Shown piece after piece: positions 38,168-50,473 of a DNA stretch of 64,000 nt. The DNA comes from Holothuria scabra (lineage: Eukaryota > Echinodermata > Holothuroidea > Aspidochirotida > Holothuriidae). The notes under the pieces are model-generated. The model ran no database searches, had not been told where the DNA came from, and saw nothing but the letters and a program-made list of their open reading frames with translations. The stretch lies in NCBI GenBank assembly GCA_037179385.1, contig CM074188.1, positions 23,143,318 to 23,207,317 of the forward strand, given 5' to 3'. Every line of letters begins with the position of its first letter. The stretch's first letter is position 1. A program made the position numbers and the translations under genes.

Positions 38168-38320
38168 TTTTTTTTGTCCCTGCAAAATCCTTGAAAAAAA
38201 AGTATCATGATTTCAAGGCAAAGTTCCATATATTCTGTGGCATATTTAAGAGTATGTGGAACTTTGCCTCAAAATCATGATACATTTTTTTTCAAGGATT
38301 TTGTGGAGACAAAAAAAAAA
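38168..38320. mobile_element. Second foldback element (about 65-bp arms)
   Basis: The left arm (38168-38230) runs from a T-run through GCAAAATCCTTGAAAAAAAA and TATCATGATTTCAAGGC. The right arm (38253-38320) is its complement with a few mismatches and ends in an A-run. The spacer is about 22 bases. It forms a near-complete hairpin, could be a MITE or a micro-inversion product, and has no relative elsewhere in the window. Confidence 0.75.
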
Positions 38321-38322
38321 GT

Positions 38323-40254
38323 CAATTTGTCTACTCCCATCTAAAGAAGAGAGGCTGGGCATTTTGCTTAAAAGCCTGTATCATATTCAGGTCTAGCAAG
38401 CTTGATTTCAGTCAATAACCCAATTCTACCGTGGTTAGCAGACACTTTTTCTCAAGTCAGTCAGACGCTTGGCAAAATTTCTGGAGACAATTGTCTGTGT
38501 GTTAATTGTTGCAAGATTTTAAATTAATGTGAAAGTAGACACAGTGAGGAACAAATCATGTTAAGCAGGCAGACAGACAGATGATACTTTGAAGAGGAAT
38601 AATGCTTAACGATGGGAGTGACTACACATCATTCTTTTGAAGGAACGGCTTTGAAATTTTCTTTTGAGTAATTCTTGAGTCAGACATTGTATCAAAATTG
38701 TTTCAGATATTGCACTTAGTTAATTTCCACAGAGGGTATGCCCCTTTTAAGATTTCAATACATGGGTTCCTAGTTGTCAGTTGCAAATAAGGATTTGGAG
38801 TTTATAAAGGTGCAGTTACACCACATCCAGATCTAATCCTCTGGGTGCATGGTCATACTCATAGCTCAAGGTCAAATTTTTATTGTTTATATCAGATCAG
38901 TATCTGATTGCCTGATTTTGATCCTGGTAAGAGCTGAGGATTATGCTCTATGTAGAAGATCACAACTTAGTGTATTGGCTCAAGGATCAGTGTTGACCTT
39001 ACAATCACTTACTTTCTATTTGGAGCTTTACATAGCAGGCATGTAGCTGTGAGGGGGCATGCTCTCCCCTCCCCAAGCCCCCCCCCCCAAATCCAATCAA
39101 ACTGATTGTTTGAACTGAAGGATAAAAAGAAGGATTGTTAGAAGTATTGTTGAGTGTAAACTCAATTCTGTCAGAGTGAAAATTTACACCATTTTTGCAT
39201 CTAGATTCCATGAAAAAGGCAACAAAAAAATCTTCCAAAGGAAAGAACAACCCTTCCCCCTTACATCCCCCTCACAAGCCAGTGAAAGTCTTACAGTGAT
39301 TTGGCCCATATTCTGTGTCCAAATTAGTTACTGTGCTTGATACATAGGCTTAGCCAAGTGTTCCTCATATTTTGTTTAAACTTTGGTGTTCTTGTTCATG
39401 GTAGGTGTGCTTCAATTTGATAACTCATTTGGTGGCCATTTCCATTAATTCCTGCTAAAGCACTCATCATACATGGAGTAGGATTAGAGTACAACCAGTA
39501 TTGCATCAGGATCATGAAGCATAGGCCTACTTGGTATGCATGAAATTCCATCAACTTAAAAAAATATGTGGTCATATCAAGAACTATGGAGAAATTGCAT
39601 CTTGCTTTTTTTGCATTTTTTATGATGTGCAATATCTTACTCTTTTTATTAATTGCATTTATATTCCAATTTCCACTTGATACTTTGTGTAAATTCTGTA
39701 ATGTACTATTTGAATAGTAAAATGTAGCCTATTAATTAAATTGTTGAAGTACATAAAAAGAGACCAGTTTCTGCCAAGTATTTTCTTTGAACAAATAAGA
39801 CCAAACTAGGTTCGTGGGAATTCATATTGGTTCATGTACATGTCTAGTTAATCAATAGTGTATTTATAGTTTCAAATTTGTTTTGGTAGTATACTAAATG
39901 CATTTTATTTCCTCATTCTTAACTATGTATGAAGGTCATGTTTGGGTATCAACCTTCCTGAGTTCAAGCAATACATCTTATTTTGGGATAAATTCTTAGT
40001 CAGGGACAGCTCTTATGATAAGCTTATTGGTTGTTGGGATAATTGATTGGAATATGAATTGATTGGAGCAATTTTCCTGGTAGTTTTAACCAACAGTGTA
40101 CTGGAATACCTGGATAGAATGCAGCATAGTCATGGTTGAAATTACACTTTTCAGCACTTGGTATATTTGTGCTTAATGAAATCCTTCTTTGACTGTTCTG
40201 TTCTTTGACTGGCAGAACCATTTTCTTTGCTCAAGGGTCTGTTCTACAGTCACA
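38323..40254. other. Noncoding stretch, nothing recognised
   Basis: No exon recognised. A C-run lies at 39079-39089. Confidence 0.5.
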
Positions 40255-40515
40255 CGCCCATCTTAGCAGTCCCTTGTCCCATTGGTCCCCCAATCAGCTA
40301 AATTTGTATTGGTACCCTTCTCATTAGCTTCCCATCTCATTAGTTTTACAACTCATTGGGGTTAGGTATAAGGGTAATTGTAGGTTAGGAGATGCTGTTA
40401 GAGTTAATGGGGAGGGGATAGGGTTAAATTTAGGGAATACAATCACCAGAAAAAATGGGGGGGGGGACCAATCAGATGTGATTATTGAGACAAGGGACTC
40501 TAATGAGACGGGCTA
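40255..40515. mobile_element. Inverted-repeat element, CCCTTGTC/ATTGGTCCCCC family
   Basis: The left end has GCCCATCTTAGCAGTCCCTT then CATTGGTCCCCC. The right end has GGGGGACCAAT then GACAAGGGACTC and AATGAGACGGGC, an imperfect inverted repeat of about 40 bases. The same phrases make up the element at 45966-46165. Boundaries are approximate. Confidence 0.6.
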
Positions 40516-40943
40516 TTGACATTATCCTATTGCTTTTATGAAAGGGTCATTAGAAATATGCTGGCATGAAATTTGGACAAACTCCTTTGTTCAGAGACTA
40601 CAGACATGAAAGCATGACCTTGGTGAATTCTTTCAGTTTTCATGGTCAGAGTCTACGTTACTGTGCTTGATAGAGTTGGCCTAAAGTTACGTTAAATTTT
40701 GCATTTTTAATCATAAAATCGAAAATCACGTACCAAGTTGACACTAATTTAAACCATGAAACGAAAAAATCAGTCAACATTTAGTGAAAATAGCTATCAC
40801 ATTTCAAAGCAAAATTTGATTGATTTTGCAAGCAAACAGACCTCAATGACATTTATTATCTCATTGCTCCGTGAGGAGGATGAGATATTGTAGTCACTTT
40901 GCCTATGGGGCTATATATGGCAATGCCAGCTTAAATCGCAATG

Positions 40944-40957
40944 GTTGCCATGGTAAC
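40944..40957. promoter_or_regulatory. Perfect RFX-type X-box palindrome
   Basis: GTTGCCATGGTAAC matches the RFX factor consensus GTNRCC-(0-3)-RGYAAC on both half sites. A second perfect palindrome, GTTGCCATGGCAAC, lies at 41360-41373 within the neighbouring repeat. The match is exact. Function is unproven and the motif may simply belong to the repeat family. Confidence 0.4.
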
Positions 40958-41056
40958 GGTAAATTTTCCCAGGTTACTAGTCTCGAGGTCTAACCCATGG
41001 TGAGGTACCCCTGGGTGACTGAAGGTCCAGGGCTGAGAGAGGGGTCAAAACCTGTC

Positions 41057-41117
41057 CGTGTGTGTGTTGGTGGGTGAGTGTGTGTGTGTGTGCGTGTGTA
41101 GGTGTGTGTGTGTGTGT
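41057..41117. repeat. GT microsatellite, interrupted
   Basis: About 60 bases of GT repeats with a few G and C interruptions. It sits directly upstream of the diverged tandem repeat at 41120-41700. Confidence 0.95.
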
Positions 41118-41119
41118 CC

Positions 41120-41700
41120 AATTTTGTTTTCCTAATATCTTGTAAACGGCTGGGCCGATTTTCTTCAAACTTGGAGGGATGGTACCTTAGGTGGAACAAT
41201 TGTATTTTAATACACAACTGGAAGTGAAGGTCAAAGGTTACAGGTCAAAGGTCAAATTTAGTGAAATCACCGTTTCTGCTATATTTCCAACACAAAACGT
41301 CCTGCTGACACGAAACTTCACACATATGATGATTGCATCTAGACCTACCAAAATATGTGGTTGCCATGGCAACAGAGGGCAAAGGTCAAGTGGTAGAGTG
41401 GAACAAAAAATTTTCAAGTGATAATTTGTTCGTAAAACAACCTTGTCTTTTAAACTCGTCCTAGTGGGCTGGACCGATTCTTTTCAAAATTGGTAGGTGG
41501 GTACCCCAGGGTGGGAACTTGTGTCTCCCAGACCCTCGGAAGAAAAGGTCAAAGGTCACATTTTGCAAAAAAACACGTTTTTTTCCTATTTTGTACTAAA
41601 ACTTCAACAGAAAATCTTCATTTTACATGAAACTTCACAAGTATAATAGGGTAGACTAGTTCTACCAAAATATGTAGTTTCCATGGCAAAGTGGGCATGA
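41120..41700. repeat. Two diverged tandem units of about 300 bp
   Basis: Unit 1 has GGGCCGATTTTCTTCAAACT, GGTCAAAGGTCAAATTT, CACGAAACTTCACA and ACCAAAATATGTGGTTGCC. Unit 2 repeats the same order as GGACCGATTCTTTTCAAAAT, GGTCAAAGGTCACATTT, CATGAAACTTCACA and ACCAAAATATGTAGTTTCC. The offset is about 310 bases. It looks like part of an old dispersed or tandem repeat family. The AGGTCAAAGGTCA phrase also matches a direct repeat of nuclear-receptor half sites, which may be incidental. Confidence 0.7.
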
Positions 41701-41759
41701 CACGGCCACAAAAACTTTTGTGTAGGCTATTGCAAGATTAGATACAGAATTTTACAAAT

Positions 41760-43400
41760 GTTATCTCACACCCCATTAAAAACCCGTTCAATTCGGCATA
41801 AATGATATTCGACTGAAGGAAAACTGCATTCGAAATTCAATTTCGAAAAATGCTGCAACAGCTCACCTGACTTTTATGACGCAATTGGCGACACAAACCC
41901 TACGGCGCACATCTAGATGTGGAACTAATGAAACGCTCGGTAAAGTTATCTTACCTTAGCAACCTCATGAAAACGATTGCATCACAATACAGAGTCCAAC
42001 ATACAGAGTGGAAGGCACGGACCATGGTGGGGATTCGGAGCAAATCATTGGCCAATATGTTCGCGTGCATATGCGCGCGGGTAAAAATAGTTCTGTTTTT
42101 GTGCAAGACAGACGCGGTTCGGGCGCTATAAAGAACAGCTATGAACATGTATGAACAGACCACAACAAGCGCATCCCCACTACGAGCGCGTCTTTACTGT
42201 ATGAGCTGTTTGGTGAAGATGCTATTGCGAATGCTAAGCAGTAACCGTGCAATGCACAATTCACAATGTAGTCAGTGGCCACGCTCACTGCTATCCTAGC
42301 ACCGGTGTTTGCAATTATGTATGCGCAAACACGCGTTACCATGCACATGATTCGATGATTGTGAGCTCTCTGGTACAGTGTTGCTAACCGTGCCTCCAAT
42401 GACGTCACCATTTTGAGACGCGTTCACATACGTTTTTCGCTTGTGAATTTCAAATGGGCTGAGCCTGGCCTGTAATTGGGAATTCAAAACGTTGTTTTTC
42501 GGTATTTATGGACATAATTTAGTTGGGAAATCTTTCACTTTATGGCAAGGTGTACCCAAACTTACCGAGAAACTTACTTTGACCGTGTCATTACCACTTT
42601 AATGTTTTGTAACTAGCCTATTTTCATCAATTAATATAGGCCTAAATAAGCTCTACTGAGCCTCAGGCCCAGGTTAGTACTTCGTAGTAGCAGTCTCGTC
42701 TTCACAACTCAAATTCTTTATTCACTAACTTGTATGCTGCAGTGAGATTTTTAAGTTCTGCTCGCACTTCACTTTGATAGCCCTTATATCCAGAGTGTTC
42801 TCATAAGGTCTATGCAGGCAGTTGTTTTCAATCCAAAATTGCTGTAACTGCTAGTCCTAGTAGTATGAAAGTTAAAGTCTAACCTAGCGCTAGACTTGAA
42901 ATCTGAAGCTGGTTAACGGTATGTAGGCTAGGTCTGGGGCTTAGGCATGGCTCTGAGACCTACGCCCTTCATAATCTTGAGTTATAACCCAAGATATTAA
43001 AATGTGGGTGACTAACATTAGGTTAGGCATAGGGCCTGCCTATCTTACATATTAGTGCCCTTAAAACTTGGCGGTTCTGAAGCATCGCCAAAAAAAAAAA
43101 AACGTACGTGACAATTTCCTTGCCACGGACTAGGATTCGCCACAGGCCAGTACGCAGAAAAGCTTTGTGCATCGGCGGAAAATCTTCTAACGCCACGCGT
43201 TCAACACGGCGCACACGCCCAGTTTTTAATTGAGACGCACTTGATGTGCATATCAGCTCGACACACATGAAGTTTGCCGTCGCGTCAAAATGGAGAATAC
43301 GCCCAGATAGCGCCTGAATAATAACAATTACACACTTGTCTAAAGCGTCCCCGAAAGCGTCTTATTTTTATAATCGTTGCGTCCATATCCGTATCAGTTT
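41760..43400. promoter_or_regulatory. CpG-containing, repeat-poor region; candidate promoter
   Basis: CpG dinucleotides are frequent here (GCGCGCGG near 42073, GACGCGGTTCGGGCGC near 42110, CACGCGTTCAACACGGCGC near 43194), while most of the window is CpG-poor. None of the window's repeat families enters it. It ends about 460 bases before the proposed first coding exon at 43860 and so could hold its promoter and 5' untranslated sequence. I see no convincing TATA or initiator that fixes a start site. A young CpG-rich insertion is the alternative. Confidence 0.35.
43050..43268 (-). other. Possible divergent first exon, unrecognised
   Basis: On the minus strand an open frame starts with ATG at 43266-43268 and runs about 56 codons to a donor-like CAC/GTACGT near 43105. 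The translation is charged and protein-like, with a basic patch near residues 19-24 (TGRVRRVER) and TGLWRILVRGKEIV towards the end. Its GC-rich codons may simply reflect the local composition. If real, it would make the CpG-containing region a bidirectional promoter. I see no second exon to support it. Confidence 0.15.
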
Positions 43401-43859
43401 AGTGTAACAGCCAAGCTCGTTGTTTTTTCATAGTGTTGCAAGGGGATATCAGCATCTTAAAAAATAAATTTGTTCCAAAATCTTAGATAGGCCTACTGGA
43501 TTAAAAGGGCAAGTGTTACAAAGATTGGGTAGCCTATTTCTCCAGTTCTTTTATAATCTGGTTTCAGAATTTAAATATCCAATTTATGTTTTTTGGAATA
43601 AGGGGTGCGCCTATAGTTCCAAGAACTGGATTGGTCGGTGCCATATTCTTTCCCCTCGCTATCTTACGAAAAAAATCTTCTGTCCCTCGGAATGAAAAAA
43701 AATCGCTTCTCTTGGACTTCAAATAGGAATTTTAAAGGATTGTAGCATGGAGTTTTAGTATGGTAATTTTTGTCAATGACATTCTACTGTAGCATAAAAA
43801 CAGCACAGATAAAACTTCTAGCACATAAATAATTCAAGTTCTGTAACCAACTTGCACAC

Positions 43860-43999
43860 ATGTTAGCGATGAGATATTCAACTCCGTGGATTGCCCTCTT
43901 GTTCTTATTTGGATTCCTCATTTTGTTGTTTTTGTACATATCAAGACAGGAAACAGATCAATATGGTACTACAAATTCCAGAGATTTCATATTTGCATA
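43860..43999 (+). CDS. Candidate exon 1: signal-anchor N-terminus of a membrane protein
   Basis: Two in-frame ATGs (43860 and 43869) open a frame of 46 or 43 codons. After a short basic lead, counted from the second ATG, residues 7-24 form an unbroken hydrophobic helix (WIALLFLFGFLILLFLYI). A polar segment SRQETDQYGTTNSRDF follows. This is the shape of a type II signal anchor as in Golgi glycosyltransferases. It could also be a signal peptide, but no cleavage motif stands out. The frame meets TAG at 43998, but a donor TA/GTAAAT at 44000 removes that stop and leaves two bases of a codon. That is exactly the phase needed by the exon at 53242. It lies just downstream of the CpG-containing region. 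What is seen: frame, helix, donor. What is inferred: that the segment is transcribed and joined to the next exon. I do not recognise the protein. Confidence 0.45.
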
Positions 44000-45404
44000 G
44001 TAAATGACTAAAAAGTAATGTTTTCAGACCAATTGTGGGGATTCAGTAAACTCCCAGTCTGCTTCTACTAGAGTTTATGACTTTACACCAGCCAGGGTCA
44101 TTTAGTGTCATTTAGTTTCTTGTGGTGGGATGATGTCCAAGAATCGCCCAGTTTGAAGCTCTATTGCCCAGTTTGAGTGCCGATTTTTCATGCCACAAAA
44201 TTTTCCTCATGTTACAAAAAATGATACAAAGTTTACCAATTAATCAGTTATTGAAATTCTTGATTCTTTGGCTATATTCCCCCTCACCCTGCCTCATTGC
44301 CTCTTCTAGCTATACCACCTATGACAAATAGACATGCCACTTTCCTTTATTGCCAGATGGCAATTTTTTTTTCTTGTCTACATTTTTGTCTGCTTTTAGT
44401 GTGTTTCACCAGTCATTACCCACACAAATTTAACTTGATGGTCTGTACCTGCTAAAATCCAGACTTTCATGCTTCATTTCATCATCTTTACTTCCACTGC
44501 CATTTTTTATGTCCTTGCTTTATCTTTGACAGTCCTTTATATTGAAAAAAGAAAACAATAAATAGAATAGAAGGAAAAATAACAATATAGAAAAAAAATG
44601 CAACAATTGTGGAAAGGAAAGAAAATATAGAGTGAAAACATTTCAGAGGTAAAATTTCAATAACAATAATATTTTCAGTCTTTATTCACCTTGACAGCTT
44701 TGTCCTTTTAGCTTGTTCCTGTCATTCTTGGTTTAAACAAACACAATGTGCATCTGTCCATGGTATAATTTAATGATTCTTCTCTCTGAAAATTCAATTC
44801 AACTTTTCTGAATTCTCTTTTAAAGGCACTCAGTCAACTCTCACTCCAAACTACAATTGTTTAGTATGTTGGGGAATCATAGGCAGTACCCACTTTACAT
44901 GCACTTACCCAGTGAAATTAATGTTTGTAATTAATATTGAATTTGTTTGATGTTGATATAATAGATTTCTGGGTACTAGTAACTCTGGCAACTTCCTGGG
45001 TCATTGAAAAATGGTTATTTTTCCTGATTGCCCCTTCACTTATTTTAATTTTGCACAATAAAAATTTTGTAATAATTGATTACACTTTTGTGATATTGTG
45101 GGATGGTTATAAATATCGATAAAGTTTGTTGTTGGGATTTATGCCCCATTATCCATTGTGTAACAATGCCATTAAATTGCATTTTGTGACGCATTTTCAA
45201 GCAACAACAAGTGCATTGAGAGCCTCCGACCTAAATCCATTGAACTGATCAGATTGTGGCTAAGTGTACTGGGCAAAGAAGTAAATAATCAGTTCAACAA
45301 TAGAGCATACAAAAGTTTAAACTGCCACGGTGTGTTTTTAAGTACAATGGTTAGTGCAGGTTGATGTCAAATATCCCATCTCACCTGTTTCCTGGACAGT
45401 TTTC

Positions 45405-45411
45405 CTATCTA

Positions 45412-45454
<43 letters not shown>

Positions 45455-45481
45455 CTAACTATCTAACTATCTATCTAACTT

Positions 45482-45522
<41 letters not shown>

Positions 45523-45529
45523 CCTATCT
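45405..45529. repeat. Compound tetranucleotide microsatellite
   Basis: CTAT units, then about seven CTGT/TGTC units, then CTAT again, then about nine CTAA units. It is likely to be length-polymorphic. Confidence 0.95.
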
Positions 45530-45965
45530 TGCCATCTCTCTGCTGCCCCTCCATATTTTGAGTTCTAGTGCCAACACAGACTTCATACCGTCAATATTTT
45601 AATGTACGCAGAGATGACTTGCTACCACTGGACCTGCTTCTGCCAAAATGGTGTCTGCATGGTATCATCTTTCATTTCTTTGACATTTAAATTTAATTGA
45701 CAACAGTGGCGTAGCTGTAGCCTCAGGGGTGGTTTTTGGGGTAGAAACCCCATAACACAACCTTGCAATGCAAAAAACACCTAAAATAGTGTTTTATTCT
45801 CTCTCCCCTTAAACTTTTCCTTCATGTTGTGTTCCACCCCCACCCCCATGACACAATCCTGGTTATGCTACTGATTGACAGTTATCCTTTCTTTTTGTTC
45901 ATGGTTGTGCTATTCCTGTGACAGACAATGTGATACCTGACCTGGTTTATGAAATGGGATAATGT

Positions 45966-46165
45966 CTATAGTCCCCCATCTCAATAGTCCCTTGTCTCAT
46001 TGGTCCCCCATCTCATTGGTGACCAATGAGAAGGGGGGCAAATGAGACAAAATAGTAAGAGGAAGGCCATGAGACAGGGGACTAATGAGATGAATGACAC
46101 TAAATGGGGGACCAATGAGATGGGGGACCAATGAGATGGGGGACCAATGGGACGGGGGACGATAG
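45966..46165. mobile_element. Inverted-repeat element with 16-bp internal repeats
   Basis: Ends CTATAGTCCCCC and GGGGGACGATAG. The right half contains three direct 16-base units of the type GGGGGACCAATGAGAT, and the left half has the same phrases inverted (CATTGGTCCCCCATCTC). It is related to 40255-40515. It looks like a small hairpin element that grew by amplification of its terminal repeat. Confidence 0.65.
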
Positions 46166-46987
46166 AGCGAACCCTCATGAAACAGCAAGTTCTAACTTCT
46201 ACCATCATTCTAATTGTTGAATATTAATTGCAGACTGACAGATGACAAATGTGACGATCACAATAATTCATTTCAGTGTTGTCCCTGGGTTTTAGAGGGT
46301 GTGAGGTGGTACTAGTCCATGGGATAGACTCTTGCCAGGATTTGACACCAAAAGGGAGGGAGAACAATGACTTCTGCTGTAGCTGGTATAGTGAAGATAT
46401 CAATCAGAGCAATTTTCTGTGACTGAGGTGGCCACTTAACAAAAAGAATGGGAGGGGAAACCGTGCATTTGTTTTAGGTGATGGTACTGTTTAATAAGTA
46501 CTGCCAAGTACTGTCAGTCAAATGCTCCACTGTACATGAGTGTCCTTGTTATGATGTTAATTGGTGTCCTTACATGTTTGAACAAGTGCGTGGGCGTGTA
46601 TGCATTCAATGAGAACGGTTGGACAATAAAACAAGAGGTCTTTTCTTTTAGAAAGTTATTTTGTACTGCTGTCATAACTCTTATCAATAAATAAATTTCA
46701 AGTGTCTCTTTCATATGAAATTAGTGAATTTTTCCTTTTGTAAATGTTAGGAGAAAAGAAGACGTTCATCGATTTCAAGTGTAATGAATTTTAGAGGTAG
46801 TATTGCAGTGATAGTGCCCATCATATCTACATTGTTATACAAACAAATGCAAACTGTAATCAGTGCAAACAAATAGTGGAAGGAGGCACTTAATTTTGAG
46901 AGTGTTTTTTCAGCTCGTGTGATTAACCTTGTAAAAATAGTATTTTAGTCTCACACCAATAGAAAAGATATCCTTTTCTAGACTAGA

Positions 46988-47416
46988 GAGTTGATATTTC
47001 CAATAACAACTCTGACCAACGATTCCCTGGCTTTAGCAAAAAGTTCAGTTTGAATTGTTACTAAGGTTTATTTTAAAATTTTCAAGATTGGGTTTGTAGG
47101 TAATTATATACCTTGTTTAGTCACTGAATTTACATGGCAAGCAGAACCATAGTACTTACGACAAGAATCACTTTTTCCATCATTATCTTTATTTTTGAGA
47201 GTTGATATTTCAAATAACAACCCTGACAAACAGTTCCGTGGCTTTTACAAAAAGGTCAGTTTGAATTATTGTTAAGTTTTATTTTAAATTTTTTAAGATT
47301 GGGTTTGTAAGTAATTATATACCTAATTTTATCACTGAATTTTCATGACAAACACAGAACCATAGTACTTTTAACAAGAATCAAGGCTTTTTCCATCATT
47401 ATCTTAATTTTTGAAA
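46988..47416. repeat. Tandem duplication, unit about 211 bp
   Basis: GAGTTGATATTTC starts both halves (46988 and 47199). Shared landmarks in order are CAGTTTGAATTRTT, AAGATTGGGTTTGTA, GTAATTATATACC and CTTTTTCCATCATTATCTT. The copies differ at many positions, so the duplication is not recent. Confidence 0.85.
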
Positions 47417-48805
47417 TCACAATAGAACAAAGGTATCATTGTTACTTGTGTTTTGGTTACACTTAAATCTTACATTTGAATATGTTTCTGAATTTTTTTT
47501 ACATCAAAAAATTGTAAAACACCCAACAGATATTCCATTCTACTTTGATTTTGCCAACAACTCTCTGATTTTATGGTTGAAAATTAGTGAAAAGTTATGT
47601 CTCAGTTTTTCCTTGTAGCAATTTTTATATACTTCATGAGAGTGACAATGAGCATTTGGCACTTTTTAAATGTTACCAAAAAATAGGTAATAAAATTTTT
47701 AAAAGCACTTCAAAGTGTAACGAACTGAGAATAATAAAAATATTGAAGTTAAGAAGAAAAGTATTATCAAGGATTTTCCTGAAGAGATGTTGGCCATTGT
47801 AATACTTTGGTTGATCACTTCCTTTAAGCTATTTCTGTCATTTAATTTACTTATTTTCTTACAAAAATATGGATTATTTTTTATAAACATGTGGAATATT
47901 TCCAAAGCATTTTTCAAGGTAAACCTAATAGACATTGATGGCAAAAACCTGGTGATAAGTTATCTCTGAATAAATGAAATAGTCTCAAATTGTTATCAGA
48001 TTTTGAAATTTTTTTGATAATTATTGATCTCACAAACTTATGGTTTCTTGCTTTGTATTGAGTTTTGGTAGAACGTATTGATTCTTCAGTTGGTCCATTG
48101 GAAGTAATTGTAAATTACACAAGTCAGTGAGAAAAATAGTGTCATGTGATGGTCAAGATCCACATTCATGAAATAGGAAATAGGATTAACTACTTCACTT
48201 GTCTGTACAGGGTGACTCAATGTAACCTACATAAACTTGGTCAATAGATTCAAATGCTGTGACTTCAAGTATGTTCAGCACAGGGACAAATAAATGGTTG
48301 AAAAGTAGTGCCATGGGCCCGTGCAACATGCCCATGGCATAAAACTATAATACTGCTCGTACAAATGGGACTGATCCTGCATTTAACTTTGCTGTGGTCA
48401 CAAAATAGTTGACTGACCTTTCTCTTCAGGATGGTGCTTCTAAAGGCAATGTATCGACCTAGCCCTTGAGATTTAAATTTGGTGTAGCACATCCTGATAT
48501 TGAATGGAACCATTGTGGACCATAAGAGATTTATTGGGCCTATTGGATATGGGCAAAGAATACACAGAGTGTGCAGTGACCTGGCCCCAGGCTAAATAAA
48601 CTCTCTTTGAGAGGTTTGTGTAATGACTATATTCTGTATTGATCTTCTTAGGTGAAACCACACAATACGTGGTGATGGCCACAGTTTACCAGAGAATGCA
48701 GCTTACATGCATTAATGAAGCATTACTTTTTCTTTACTACATCTTTCTTTGGTATGTATTCAATCTCTCTGAAGGGGGTAACCATTTGGAGAACCATGCA
48801 AACTT

Positions 48806-49069
48806 TTAAAAGGGCAAGAGCAGTCATGACCTCAAACTTATTTTGAAGCAACAGCTAAATCGCCCAATTTTCCTTCTTGTTTCTCTTGAAGCTGTCTTAT
48901 GTTATACTTTAGGACCTCAGTATTGCATATCCAAGGTAAACGAAGTTACTTCTGGTACATTTCTCATTTGATGGGAAAAAATATTGTCATATGACTATCA
49001 ATAGCCAATTATGAAACAGGATAGTCTACTACACAACTTTAAATTGGGGTGACTACATTTCTGCATTAA
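48806..49069 (-). mobile_element. MITE-2 copy with both TTAA sites
   Basis: TTAA at 48806-48809 and 49066-49069. The left end is AAGGGCAAGAGCAGTCATG and the right end TTGGGGTGACTACATTTCTGC. The internal order matches the family (GAAGCAACAGCTAAAT, CCAATTATGAAACAGGATAG). Confidence 0.8.
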
Positions 49070-50178
49070 AAGTACTAATTTCTGCCAATAGGGCCTATTA
49101 TAATCAGGCTCTTTTTTAGCTTTGGAAGTGCTGACCAGGTGGCCCACTGCCCTCTTGTCACAAATCTGAATTCATCAAGATCTTACCCCTACTGGAAAAT
49201 TTAGTTGCTAAACATATTGATCCCATTTTTTGAAGCCCTTCTGGCCCAGTGTTACTCTTGCTATGTGTGACTTGCATGTAGGAAAAAATAACCTTAACAC
49301 AATCTCGTCAGGAACTGTTCTCAGTACTATAATTATATGCCCATTTGTAAATGACCAGGAAAGTTGACATTTGATAGCATTTTATCCTCAGAATAAACTG
49401 AAAGGGGATGTACCCTTCAATGTACTCTAAGTAATTTGATTCCCCTTTTCCCAGCACTTATTTAAGGATTTGTTGTAAGTTGTTATTTGAACCCCAAAGT
49501 TGTTGGTTCCTACTGTACCAGAATGGTAATCAAATCTGCTGCTCATTGAAGCAGCTAAGTGGAGTAATAAACCAATAGTCAGGTACTACAATTGGGAACC
49601 GCAGTTTTTCCCCAAAAACTGTGGTAGCAATGGCAGATTTCCTTAAAGGCTAATATCCCGTAATCCCGTAATCATCATGATGATGATGAGTTTTTGCAAG
49701 TTTGAAATCATACAGAATTTTAAAAGAAGGAGCAGGCCATGGTTTGCAGTTAGCAATGTTTGCGTGACCACCATAATTAGCTGAAATTGATTACCTAGAA
49801 CCTTGTCTTGAGATTCTTGCAGGAATGGTTGTGACATACTTCATAATATAACAGTGTAATGGGGAAGAAAGCAATTTCTCTATTTTGTGTCAGGCACGGT
49901 GCATTTATCACCATCATGTGTGTGGCTTTTCCTAGGGAACCGCACTGATAGGAACAGCTTTCTTACTGTTGGAATATTCTTATTGTTGTGAAATCAAAAA
50001 TGCAGCTTTGACTATAATTCAAATTACTTCTGGTATACTAACCTCAAGTGTGGGTATTTTAAATATAAAAAATATATAATACATAAAAATATCAATTGTT
50101 AAGTAAATACCACTCTATATGCCTAATATGAAATTCATTATGTAAAATGTTGTCTAAAATTGGTGAATAAGCCATAAT

Positions 50179-50473
50179 TTAAAGGCCCAGTTTTCTCACC
50201 ACAAACAGTACCAATTCTCCTAACCTTCTTACTTAAGCCCCTCCCACAATTGTCTGAAATTTACCCTCATTCATATACAATCTCAGTTTATTGCTTCAAG
50301 GTGAGTACAGAAAAACTAATCAAAACACTCTCAGTAGAATTCATGCTGTGTAATATGAGCTTTGGCACTCTGCATTGTTTGAATAAGCTGTCAATCAAAG
50401 AGCTGAGCCAGTTGAGAATTTTGGTACCCCCGTACCAAAATTGTAGTTTGGGGTGAGAGGTTTGGCCCTTTAA
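50179..50473 (-). mobile_element. MITE-1 copy, inverted
   Basis: TTAA at 50179-50182 and 50470-50473, with termini AGGCCCAGTTTTCTCACC and GGGGTGAGAGGTTTGGCCCT. The internal palindrome around GGTACC is present in a shortened form. Confidence 0.8.

Noticed and set aside
41191..42131. Open frames of 70-76 codons near the CpG-containing region
   Set aside because: The first lies in the diverged tandem repeat and the second has no splice context or recognisable content.
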